DNA of 64,000 nucleotides, from NCBI RefSeq assembly GCF_001187555.1, contig NZ_LFIJ01000002.1:1116545-1180544 (forward strand), in the 5' to 3' direction. Within the stretch, counting starts at the first letter, position 1. Every line of letters starts with the position of its first letter. The stretch comes from Gilvimarinus polysaccharolyticus. Its GTDB lineage: Bacteria > Pseudomonadota > Gammaproteobacteria > Pseudomonadales > Cellvibrionaceae. The position numbers and the translations under genes were made by a program. Under the pieces are notes generated by a model, which was not told the DNA's origin, ran no database searches, and saw only the letters and a program-made list of their open reading frames with translations. Shown here in pieces: positions 41,805 through 48,938 of the stretch.

Positions 41805-43577
41805 ATGATTCGCAATAAAGTTAACACCTCAAACCCTGCATCCGAGACGGCCTCCTTGGCTGTTTATTTAAGATTGCTGGCGTACCTTAAGCCGCACAGA
41901 ATGTTATTTGTCTTTAGTATTTTAGGCTTTTTGGTGTATTCCTCTGCACAGCCGGCGATGGCTCAGTTTTTGGATTACTTGCTGACATTTATTGAAGCCG
42001 AAGAGCGCGGGCCGGCGTGGGTGCCCTCGTTAATTATTCTTGGCATTATTGTGGTGCGTGGTTTTTTTGGTTTTGTCGGTAATTATTTAATCGCTAAGGT
42101 GTCGTTCCGAATAGTCGATACGCTGCGGGTACAGTTGTTTAGTCATATGGTCTATTTGCCCGGCGAATACTTTGATCGCAACGACTCGGGTCAGCTGATG
42201 TCGGTTATTACTTTTAACGTTAATAATGTTACGACTGCATCGACAGAAGCCTTAAAAACATTGATAAGAGAGGGTACGACAGTAATTGCTCTGCTGGCGT
42301 ATTTGTTTTACAAAAATTGGGCGTTAACTTTATTAATGATGACCGTAGTGCCGGTCATTGCGGCATTAGTGGGATTTGTCGGAAAGCGTTTGCGTCGCCT
42401 AAGTACCAAAGTACAACACAGCATGGGAGAGATTACACAAGTCAGCTCGGAGATGATCAATGGCTATCGTGTGATGCGCAGTTTTGGCGGAGAAGATTAC
42501 GAAGTCCGTCGCTTTGCCGCCGCCAGCTGGCGCAACTATCTACAGAATTTAAAAATCGTTATGACCACCACGATTAATACGCCCTTGATTCAGACGTTAG
42601 TAGCGCTGTCGATGGGAGCGCTGTTGTGGGTAGCCCTAGGTTATATCGAAATTCACGACGCCAGTGCTTTTATTGCCTACTTTGTCGCTGTCGGCATGGT
42701 GTTAAAGCCTATGCGCCAGTTGAGCGAGATTGTGCCGATTATTCAAAAAGGCGTGGCAGCGGCCGACAGTGTGTTTCAGGTGTTGGATGAACAGCCTGAA
42801 CAAGATGCCGGTACTTATAGTGTTGATCGCGTAAGTGGCAAAGTATCGATTCGGGATTTAAGTTTTGCCTACGATGATAATAAACCCGTGCTTAAAGGCC
42901 TGTCGCTGGAGGTTAACCCTGGTGAGACGGTGGCATTAGTAGGGCGTTCGGGTAGCGGAAAATCTACTTTAGTGAGCGTGCTGTCCCGCTTCTATCATCA
43001 GTTTGATGGTGCGCTTGATATCGACGGCGTTAATATCCGCGATTACCGCTTGGCTAATTTGCGCGCACAAATATCGTTAGTGACACAGAACGTGGTGTTA
43101 TTTAACGATACGGTTGCCAATAATATTGCCTACGGTGCGCTACAAAATATTGGCGAAGAAAAAATCCGTAAAGCGGCAGAGTTAGCTTATGCGCTGGAGT
43201 TTATCGAAGAGTTACCCGATGGCTTTAATACCATTATTGGCGAAGGTGGCACCCGACTTTCGGGAGGGCAGCGCCAGCGTTTGGCTATTGCCCGAGCGAT
43301 CTTAAAAGACGCCCCTATTTTAATGCTCGATGAGGCCACCTCGGCGCTTGATAATGAATCGGAGCGTTATATTCAGCAGGCCTTAGAGACAGTTTCTAAA
43401 GGGCGCACCACGTTTGTGATTGCGCACCGGCTATCGACGATTGAGCAGGCCGATAAGATTGTGGTCATGGATGCCGGTGAAATTGTTGAGCAGGGTAATC
43501 ATCACGAATTAATGGCATTGAATGGTCATTATGCGCGCTTGCACAATGCATCATCGAGTGATGTGCTTGCCCACTAA
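41805..43577 (+). CDS. msbA: Lipid A/core flippase ABC transporter MsbA
   Basis: A 590-residue half transporter with six membrane helices (about 25-310) fused to an ATPase domain. Walker A is GRSGSGKST, the signature is LSGGQRQRLAIARA, and Walker B is ILMLDEATSALD with AHRLSTI as the switch region. It flips lipid A-core across the inner membrane. ATG 41805 follows GAAGGGCTT; an upstream in-frame start at 41745 overlaps the previous gene and is rejected. Placement between core glycosyltransferases and hldE supports MsbA rather than another exporter. Confidence 0.93.
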   Translation: MIRNKVNTSNPASETASLAVYLRLLAYLKPHRMLFVFSILGFLVYSSAQPAMAQFLDYLLTFIEAEERGPAWVPSLIILGIIVVRGFFGFVGNYLIAKVSFRIVDTLRVQLFSHMVYLPGEYFDRNDSGQLMSVITFNVNNVTTASTEALKTLIREGTTVIALLAYLFYKNWALTLLMMTVVPVIAALVGFVGKRLRRLSTKVQHSMGEITQVSSEMINGYRVMRSFGGEDYEVRRFAAASWRNYLQNLKIVMTTTINTPLIQTLVALSMGALLWVALGYIEIHDASAFIAYFVAVGMVLKPMRQLSEIVPIIQKGVAAADSVFQVLDEQPEQDAGTYSVDRVSGKVSIRDLSFAYDDNKPVLKGLSLEVNPGETVALVGRSGSGKSTLVSVLSRFYHQFDGALDIDGVNIRDYRLANLRAQISLVTQNVVLFNDTVANNIAYGALQNIGEEKIRKAAELAYALEFIEELPDGFNTIIGEGGTRLSGGQRQRLAIARAILKDAPILMLDEATSALDNESERYIQQALETVSKGRTTFVIAHRLSTIEQADKIVVMDAGEIVEQGNHHELMALNGHYARLHNASSSDVLAH

Positions 43578-43610
43578 GATTTATTGTTTAAGTTATAAAG
43601 GTTTCAAACT

Positions 43611-45041
43611 ATGCAACTTCCTGCAGCGCGTTTTGATCGGGCGCAAATTTTAGTGGTTGGCGATGTGATGCTCGACCGCTATTGGCATGGTGACACTTCG
43701 AGAATTTCACCCGAGGCGCCAGTGCCCGTTGTTCGCGTTGATGAGACAGATGACCGCGCAGGTGGTGCTGGCAATGTCGCGCTTAATATTGCGGCACTGG
43801 GGGCCGGCGCTGCGTTAATTAGTGTGGTGGGCGCCGATGAGGCGGCTGAGGTGTTACGTGGTCAGTTAGCAGCGGCTAATATCCGCACGGACTTTCAGGT
43901 GGCTAACGGTAAGCCGACCATTACTAAGCTACGAGTAATGAGTCGCCACCAGCAGTTATTACGAATGGATTTTGAACAGGCATTTAGCGCTGATGATGCT
44001 GCCCAGTTACCCAGTAAAACTGAAGCTATGTTGTCGAGTGTCGGTGCTCTGGTGCTATCGGATTACGCCAAAGGTACATTGGCCGATTGCCAAACCTTGA
44101 TTCGTTTAGCACGAGCGCAGCAAGTGCCGGTGCTGGTAGACCCTAAAGGTACCGATTTTAGTCGTTATCGCGGCGCAACCTTACTAACGCCAAACTTACA
44201 CGAGCTGGAAGCTGTTGTAGGGGCGTGTCCCACCGAGCAAGTGCTAATTGATAAGGCTTCGGCGCTAATGGCCGAGCTGGATTTACAGGCATTGCTGGTA
44301 ACGCGAGGAGAGCAGGGGATGACGCTCCTGCGCCCCGGAATGGGCGAGCTGCATTTACCGGCGCGTGCGCGCGAAGTGTTTGATGTAACAGGTGCTGGCG
44401 ATACCGTGATTGCAGTGTTGTCGGCATCGATTGCCTCAGGCTATTCACTTGCCGAGGCCACAGGGCTTGCCAATTTGGCGGCTAGTTTGGTGGTGGCAAA
44501 GTTAGGTACGGCGACTATTAGCGGCCCCGAGTTACGCCGAGCTGTGGGTGCAGAGCAAGGCGTTGAGCGTGGCGTCGTCAGTGCCGAGCAGTTGTCTTTG
44601 GCGTTGGTTGAAGCGCGCGCTCAGGGCGAGAAGATTGTTTTTACTAATGGCTGTTTCGATATTATCCATGCCGGTCACGTAGGTTACCTTGAGCAAGCCC
44701 GCACTTTGGGTGATCGGTTAGTGGTGGCGATTAATGCCGATGAGTCGGTGACGCGACTGAAAGGCCCTTCGCGTCCTATTAATCCAGTTGATCGGCGGAT
44801 GGCGGTACTTGCCGGGCTTGAGTCCGTGGATTGGGTGGTTAGTTTCAGTGAAGATACGCCTGAGAATTTGCTGCGTCAGCTGCGCCCTGATGTATTAGTT
44901 AAAGGCGGCGATTACGGAGAGGATGATGTGGTCGGCTGGCCAATTGTTAAAGAGTATGGCGGTGAGGTGGCTGTGTTGCGCTTCTATGACGACTGTTCCA
45001 CCACAAATATTATTGAGACGATCACTAAAAAACAGCGGTAG
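43611..45041 (+). CDS. hldE: Bifunctional D-glycero-beta-D-manno-heptose kinase / ADP-heptose synthase
   Basis: A 476-residue fusion of a PfkB-type kinase (1 to about 320; GDVMLDRYWHGD at 17-28, GAGDT at 261-265) and a nucleotidyltransferase (about 340-476; TNGCFDIIHAGHVGYLEQA with the HxGH motif). It phosphorylates and adenylylates heptose to supply ADP-heptose for WaaF. Length equals that of the E. coli enzyme (477). The order msbA-hldE is known from Pseudomonas. A terminator begins inside its last codons. Confidence 0.96.
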   Translation: MQLPAARFDRAQILVVGDVMLDRYWHGDTSRISPEAPVPVVRVDETDDRAGGAGNVALNIAALGAGAALISVVGADEAAEVLRGQLAAANIRTDFQVANGKPTITKLRVMSRHQQLLRMDFEQAFSADDAAQLPSKTEAMLSSVGALVLSDYAKGTLADCQTLIRLARAQQVPVLVDPKGTDFSRYRGATLLTPNLHELEAVVGACPTEQVLIDKASALMAELDLQALLVTRGEQGMTLLRPGMGELHLPARAREVFDVTGAGDTVIAVLSASIASGYSLAEATGLANLAASLVVAKLGTATISGPELRRAVGAEQGVERGVVSAEQLSLALVEARAQGEKIVFTNGCFDIIHAGHVGYLEQARTLGDRLVVAINADESVTRLKGPSRPINPVDRRMAVLAGLESVDWVVSFSEDTPENLLRQLRPDVLVKGGDYGEDDVVGWPIVKEYGGEVAVLRFYDDCSTTNIIETITKKQR

Positions 45042-45070
45042 GCTCAGTTTCGGCTTAGCGCTGTTTTTTT
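45026..45070 (+). terminator. Terminator overlapping the hldE stop
   Basis: The A-rich AAAAACAGCG at the end of hldE pairs with CGCTGTTTTT downstream, around a loop of about 20 bases that contains the stop codon, and ends in a T tract. Confidence 0.75.
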
Positions 45071-45105
45071 AAAGTGCTGTGATGTTTATAGGTAGGTCGT
45101 GCAAA

Positions 45106-45771
45106 TCAGCGGGTGCGGCGATACACGTGGAGATAACAAAACAGCGCAATAATCAGTGAGTAAGGCGCACCTAGTTCAAACACCTCCTCAATAATTGTGG
45201 TGTGAATGCCGGTGTGCAGGCTGATATTGATGTCAAAAGTTGCCAATTTACGTGCGATACCGTCTAGGGTTCGGGCTACGACCAATAAGCCGCCGGCACA
45301 AGCAATACTCAATGCGAGCATATTAAACTCTAAAGCACGTGCCAGCAGTGGTCGTAAATATTTGGTGATGAGGATGATGACAAGCCAAATCACCATTAGA
45401 ATAATACCAAGAGTTACCACTTTTTCTAGTATTGATACATCCTGTGAGCGGAAGGTCGCTGACTTGAATAGCCCGAGACTAGAGTAGCGTTTGTCAAAGT
45501 CCAGTTCGCGCAATCCAAGTAATACCACCGAGATAATCAGCGGGTAGTGGTGTTTGACCATGTACTTGCCGCCCAGTACCACCATTAAACCCGAGCACAA
45601 AAAGTATCCGAGTGCCGAGGTTAAATCAATCAATCCGCCTTCGCGTGCCGCGTGCTCGGTAATAACGTCGTCGACTTGCCAGTAATAGGCAATGATTGCC
45701 AGCAACGAAAGTAATAATAAGCTTTGCAGCCAAAAGTAACGTTGCGGATAAAAGGCGGGAACGGTGGTCAT
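45106..45771 (-). CDS. Uncharacterised six-helix membrane protein
   Basis: A 221-residue protein that I do not recognise. Six hydrophobic segments are visible at about 12-31, 47-67, 74-88, 115-137, 148-166 and 197-216. Acidic and basic residues lie at helix ends in patterns that look conserved: EHAAREGGLIDLTSA, LLGLRELDFDKRYSS, RTLDGIARKL and HTTIIEEVFELGAPY. Several are His/Glu/Asp groups at the membrane surface, which could be an active or metal site. It follows the DUF971 gene on the same strand after 70 bases, and ends 35 bases from the convergent hldE terminator. A true gene is likely; function is unknown. Confidence 0.75.
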   Translation of the reverse strand: MTTVPAFYPQRYFWLQSLLLLSLLAIIAYYWQVDDVITEHAAREGGLIDLTSALGYFLCSGLMVVLGGKYMVKHHYPLIISVVLLGLRELDFDKRYSSLGLFKSATFRSQDVSILEKVVTLGIILMVIWLVIILITKYLRPLLARALEFNMLALSIACAGGLLVVARTLDGIARKLATFDINISLHTGIHTTIIEEVFELGAPYSLIIALFCYLHVYRRTR

Positions 45772-45841
45772 GGTAAAAGGCCGGTTAAGTAAAGGCTGGC
45801 TATTGTAGCGATAATCTAAAAAAAACGCGAAAGTTGCGCCA

Positions 45842-46222
45842 CTACATCAGTTTAATTACCTGAATATCATCGGGCAGCCGACTTGCCCCTGCGCTTTGTA
45901 TTGCGTCTAGATAGCTTTGCCAGAAGTGTTCGCGATTTTGACAAAACTCGTGCAGTTGCTCCCAAGTGTAAATACCCGTGTCGTGGCCGTCGTCAAACAC
46001 CAGCTTAATAGCATAGTTGCCAACGGCCTCTATGCGTTTGATATTGACCTCTTGTTTGCCCGTTTGCAGTACCGCTTGTCCTGGCCCATGGCCTTTCACC
46101 TCGGCACTGGGTGAGTGTACCCGTAAAAACTCGGCGGTTAGCCGGTAGTGGTCGGCGCCGAACTGGAGCTCCAGTTCGGCGCTTTTGCGGTGCAAGGTGA
46201 TGCGGTCTGGGGCTTTACTCAT
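45842..46222 (-). CDS. DUF971 (GBBH-like N-terminal domain) protein
   Basis: A 126-residue protein of the DUF971 family, the small domain also found at the N-terminus of gamma-butyrobetaine hydroxylases. The family pattern shows in FLRVHSPSAEVKGHG, VNIKRIEAVGNYAIKLVFDDGHDTGIYTW and LHEFCQNR. Stand-alone copies often follow hslU in gammaproteobacteria, as here, 25 bases downstream. No function is established; a role in Fe-S or metal handling has been suggested for related domains. Confidence 0.88.
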   Translation of the reverse strand: MSKAPDRITLHRKSAELELQFGADHYRLTAEFLRVHSPSAEVKGHGPGQAVLQTGKQEVNIKRIEAVGNYAIKLVFDDGHDTGIYTWEQLHEFCQNREHFWQSYLDAIQSAGASRLPDDIQVIKLM

Positions 46223-46247
46223 TAACGGTGTCCATGACAGCTTGCTA

Positions 46248-47564
46248 TTAAAGAATGTATCGGCTCAAGTCTTCGTTTTGCGCCAGCTCGCCCAACTGTT
46301 TGTCGACATAAGCCGCATCAATTGATATTTCGGTATCACCACTGCCAGAGTCGAACGAGATACTTTCTAGTAATCGCTCAAGGAGAGTGTGCAGGCGTCG
46401 AGCCCCAATATTTTCGGTGCGCTCGTTAACATCATAGGCCATTTCTGCAATGCGACGAATACCGCCGGCGGCAAATTGAATGTTAACGCCTTCGGTTTGC
46501 AATAGCGCTTGATGCTGTTCTGTTAATGACGCTGAGGGCTCAGTAAGAATGCGCTCAAAATCATCGGGGGTCAGCGCTTGCAGCTCAACCCGAATAGGCA
46601 GGCGTCCCTGTAGTTCTGGAATCAAGTCCGAAGGCTTGCTTAAATGAAACGCACCGGAGGTGATAAATAGAATATGGTCGGTTTTAACCATGCCGTGTTT
46701 GGTGCTCACGGTGCAGCCTTCAATCAATGGCAGTAAGTCGCGTTGTACACCTTCACGTGATACATCGGTGCCACTGGTTTCGCCGCGTTTGGCGACTTTG
46801 TCGATTTCGTCAATAAAGACGATACCATTTTGCTCCACAGATTCAATGGCTTGTGCCTTTAGGTCTTCGTTGTTGACGAGCTTAGCGGCCTCTTCTTCTT
46901 GCAGGGTTTTAAGCGCCTGCTTAACGGTCATCTTGCTGTTTTGTTTTTTGTCGTTCGACATAGATGAGAACATGTTTTGCAGCTGGCTGGTCATTTCTTC
47001 CATGCCGGGCGGTGCCATAATTTCTACACCTACGGGTGTGGCCGAGACTTCGATTTCAATCTCGCGCTCATCTAACTCACCTTCGCGTAATTTTTTACGA
47101 AAGATTTGGCGAGTATTTTCACCGCTGTCAGTGTTGCTCTCGCCGCGCGCTTTGGGTAGTAGTACATCGAGTACTCGATCTTCGGCGGCTTCGGCCGCGC
47201 GCAGTTCGACACGCTTCATGGCCTGTTCGCGCTGCATTTTAATGGCGCTTTCAACGAGGTCGCGAATGATCGATTCCACGTCGCGGCCGACGTAACCAAC
47301 CTCGGTAAATTTAGTCGCTTCAACTTTGATAAATGGCGCGTTGGCCAGCTTGGCTAGGCGCCGAGCGATCTCGGTTTTACCTACGCCGGTAGGGCCAATC
47401 ATTAAAATATTCTTAGGGGTGATCTCAGCTCTTAAGTCGGCATCGACTTGCATGCGGCGCCAGCGGTTACGCAGGGCAATGGCCACTGAACGCTTGGCTT
47501 GGTGTTGGCCGACAATAAAACGGTCGAGCTCGTGAACAATTTCACGGGGAGTCATGCTAGACAT
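46248..47564 (-). CDS. hslU: ATP-dependent protease ATPase subunit HslU
   Basis: A 438-residue AAA+ unfoldase that feeds proteins to the HslV peptidase. It opens [20 protein letters not shown], with Walker A GPTGVGKT at 57-64, Walker B in [15 protein letters not shown], and the I-domain between (about 110-240). The C-terminus [12 protein letters not shown] is the tail that docks into HslV. It starts 18 bases after hslV and shares its heat-shock promoter. Confidence 0.97.
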   Translation of the reverse strand: MSSMTPREIVHELDRFIVGQHQAKRSVAIALRNRWRRMQVDADLRAEITPKNILMIGPTGVGKTEIARRLAKLANAPFIKVEATKFTEVGYVGRDVESIIRDLVESAIKMQREQAMKRVELRAAEAAEDRVLDVLLPKARGESNTDSGENTRQIFRKKLREGELDEREIEIEVSATPVGVEIMAPPGMEEMTSQLQNMFSSMSNDKKQNSKMTVKQALKTLQEEEAAKLVNNEDLKAQAIESVEQNGIVFIDEIDKVAKRGETSGTDVSREGVQRDLLPLIEGCTVSTKHGMVKTDHILFITSGAFHLSKPSDLIPELQGRLPIRVELQALTPDDFERILTEPSASLTEQHQALLQTEGVNIQFAAGGIRRIAEMAYDVNERTENIGARRLHTLLERLLESISFDSGSGDTEISIDAAYVDKQLGELAQNEDLSRYIL

Positions 47565-47582
47565 ATCGCTATTACTCGCGGG

Positions 47583-48122
47583 TTAGTATTCCAGTGTTTC
47601 GATGGTCTGGTTGTGATTGGTGTAGATACAAATGTCACCAGCAATGTTGAGGCTTTTGTTGACGATGCTGCCGGGGTCTAAATCGGTGTTGTCGAGTAGA
47701 GCGCGGGCGGCCGATTGCGCAAAAGCCCCGCCGGAACCGATGGCAATCAAATCATCTTCGGGCTGAATGACATCGCCATTACCGGTAATGATTAACGATG
47801 CTTCTTTATCGGCAACCGCTAATAACGCTTCTAGCTTGCGCAGCGAGCGCTCGGTGCGCCAGTCTTTGGCCAGCTCTACGGCGGCGCGGGTCAGTTGGCC
47901 ATTATAGGCTTCAAGTTTTGCCTCAAAGCGCTCAAACAAGGTGAAGGCGTCGGCGGTGCCGCCGGCAAATCCGGCTAGTACTTGGTCTTTATACAAACGC
48001 CGAACTTTGCGGGCGTTGCCTTTCATAATGGTGTTGCCCAGTGATACTTGGCCGTCGCCGCCGATGACGACGGTGTTGCCACGGCGCACGGAGAGTATGG
48101 TGGTGCCTCGATACTGTTCCAC
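47583..48122 (-). CDS. hslV: ATP-dependent protease peptidase subunit HslV
   Basis: A 179-residue threonine peptidase forming the proteolytic double ring of HslUV. The mature N-terminal threonine lies in [20 protein letters not shown]; a seven-residue leader MEQYRGT must be removed to expose the catalytic Thr. [20 protein letters not shown] and [15 protein letters not shown] are family hallmarks. Translation begins with GTG at 48122, preceded by ACAAGGACTTTCT. A sigma-32 promoter and a perfect stem-loop lie upstream. Confidence 0.96.
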   Translation of the reverse strand: MEQYRGTTILSVRRGNTVVIGGDGQVSLGNTIMKGNARKVRRLYKDQVLAGFAGGTADAFTLFERFEAKLEAYNGQLTRAAVELAKDWRTERSLRKLEALLAVADKEASLIITGNGDVIQPEDDLIAIGSGGAFAQSAARALLDNTDLDPGSIVNKSLNIAGDICIYTNHNQTIETLEY

Positions 48123-48176
48123 AGAAAGTCCTTGTGTTGTTAAGGGTGCAGTTAAGCACGCACTAAAATGCTAGGC

Positions 48177-48202
48177 GCCGCCGCAAATATATTTGCGGCG
48201 GC
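48177..48202 (-). promoter_or_regulatory. 26-bp perfect palindrome at the 5' end of the hslVU mRNA
   Basis: A fully self-complementary stretch with 13-bp arms (GCCGCCGCAAATA / TATTTGCGGCGGC). It begins about 13 bases after the -10 box of the heat-shock promoter, so it would fold at or near the very 5' end of the hslVU transcript, about 55 bases before the GTG. There is no T tract after it, so it is not a normal terminator. A conserved inverted repeat in the E. coli hslVU leader that stabilises the mRNA is recalled; this one has a different sequence but the same position. Confidence 0.75.
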
Positions 48203-48214
48203 CTTGAACAGGTT

Positions 48215-48242
48215 AAATGGGGGCGCGCCTGATGATTTCAAG
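48215..48242 (-). promoter_or_regulatory. Sigma-32 heat-shock promoter of hslVU
   Basis: On the minus strand CTTGAA (48242-48237) is followed after 14 bases by CCCCATTT (48222-48215). These are exact matches to the sigma-32 consensus CTTGAA and CCCCATnT with the required 13-17 base spacing. It lies after the stop of the SPOR gene and about 93 bases before the hslV GTG. Heat induction of hslVU is established in E. coli. Confidence 0.85.
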
Positions 48243-48259
48243 CGTGGCGCCGAGTGTTG

Positions 48260-48847
48260 TTAGCCGCCTGGCTTACGTTGTAATACCAACGCATTGTACT
48301 GATTGGTGACCAGCGTAGAGCGAGCTTTGGATAGCTTACGTTGATTGTCGAACGGGCCCACCACGACTCGATGCCAGCGTTCATTATTATTAATGGTTAC
48401 GCTTTCGGTGCGAGCACCTAAGTTGAGCAGGATCAATTGTGCACGTAATTTGTCAGCATCGTCCGGGTTGCGAAACGAGCCCACCTGTAATAAATATTTA
48501 ACTGGCGTGGCCGGCGGCGTATCGTTATCACGCCGGTTTGGCTCGGTTGCCGGGACGATGACTTCCTCTTCTTGCAGTAGCTTATAAAAATCAAAGCGCG
48601 GCTTGGGTAGTTCTGCTTGGGCATCGGGCTCTTTTTCGGCTTTGGGTTTTGGCTCTGTTGGGGTTTGTGTTGTAGCGGCGGCCTTTGGCGGCTGTTGGTT
48701 AGGGGCTACATTCCACAAATACACCAAAAACATGATAAAAGCGCCCAGCATCGAGCCGATAAACAACCAGACCCACCAGGGTATTTGGCTGCGCGGCGCT
48801 TGGCGCTTAGGAGTAGGACGTTTTTTGCGGGCGTAATCGCGGGTCAT
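48260..48847 (-). CDS. SPOR-domain (FtsN-like) cell-division protein
   Basis: A 195-residue bitopic membrane protein. It has a basic cytoplasmic tail (TRDYARKKRPTPKRQAPR), one membrane helix (about 26-48, WWVWLFIGSMLGAFIMFLVYLW), a Pro/Lys/Glu-rich periplasmic linker, and a C-terminal SPOR domain (about 120-195, YLLQVGSFRNPDDADKLRAQ...RWHRVVVGPFDNQRK) that binds denuded septal peptidoglycan. In Pseudomonas-type genomes the same gene precedes hslV. The frame is open upstream to 49006, but those residues are Cys/Arg-rich nonsense; the ATG at 48847 gives the proper N-terminus, although its ribosome site is weak. Confidence 0.88.
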   Translation of the reverse strand: MTRDYARKKRPTPKRQAPRSQIPWWVWLFIGSMLGAFIMFLVYLWNVAPNQQPPKAAATTQTPTEPKPKAEKEPDAQAELPKPRFDFYKLLQEEEVIVPATEPNRRDNDTPPATPVKYLLQVGSFRNPDDADKLRAQLILLNLGARTESVTINNNERWHRVVVGPFDNQRKLSKARSTLVTNQYNALVLQRKPGG

Positions 48848-48938
48848 GGCTGTTTGTTTACCGATAAAAACCGCTATTTTACGGGGGCAAGTGCCACCGC
48901 TGCAATTGCTTGTACGTAATAAGCGCGAATGAGTTGTG

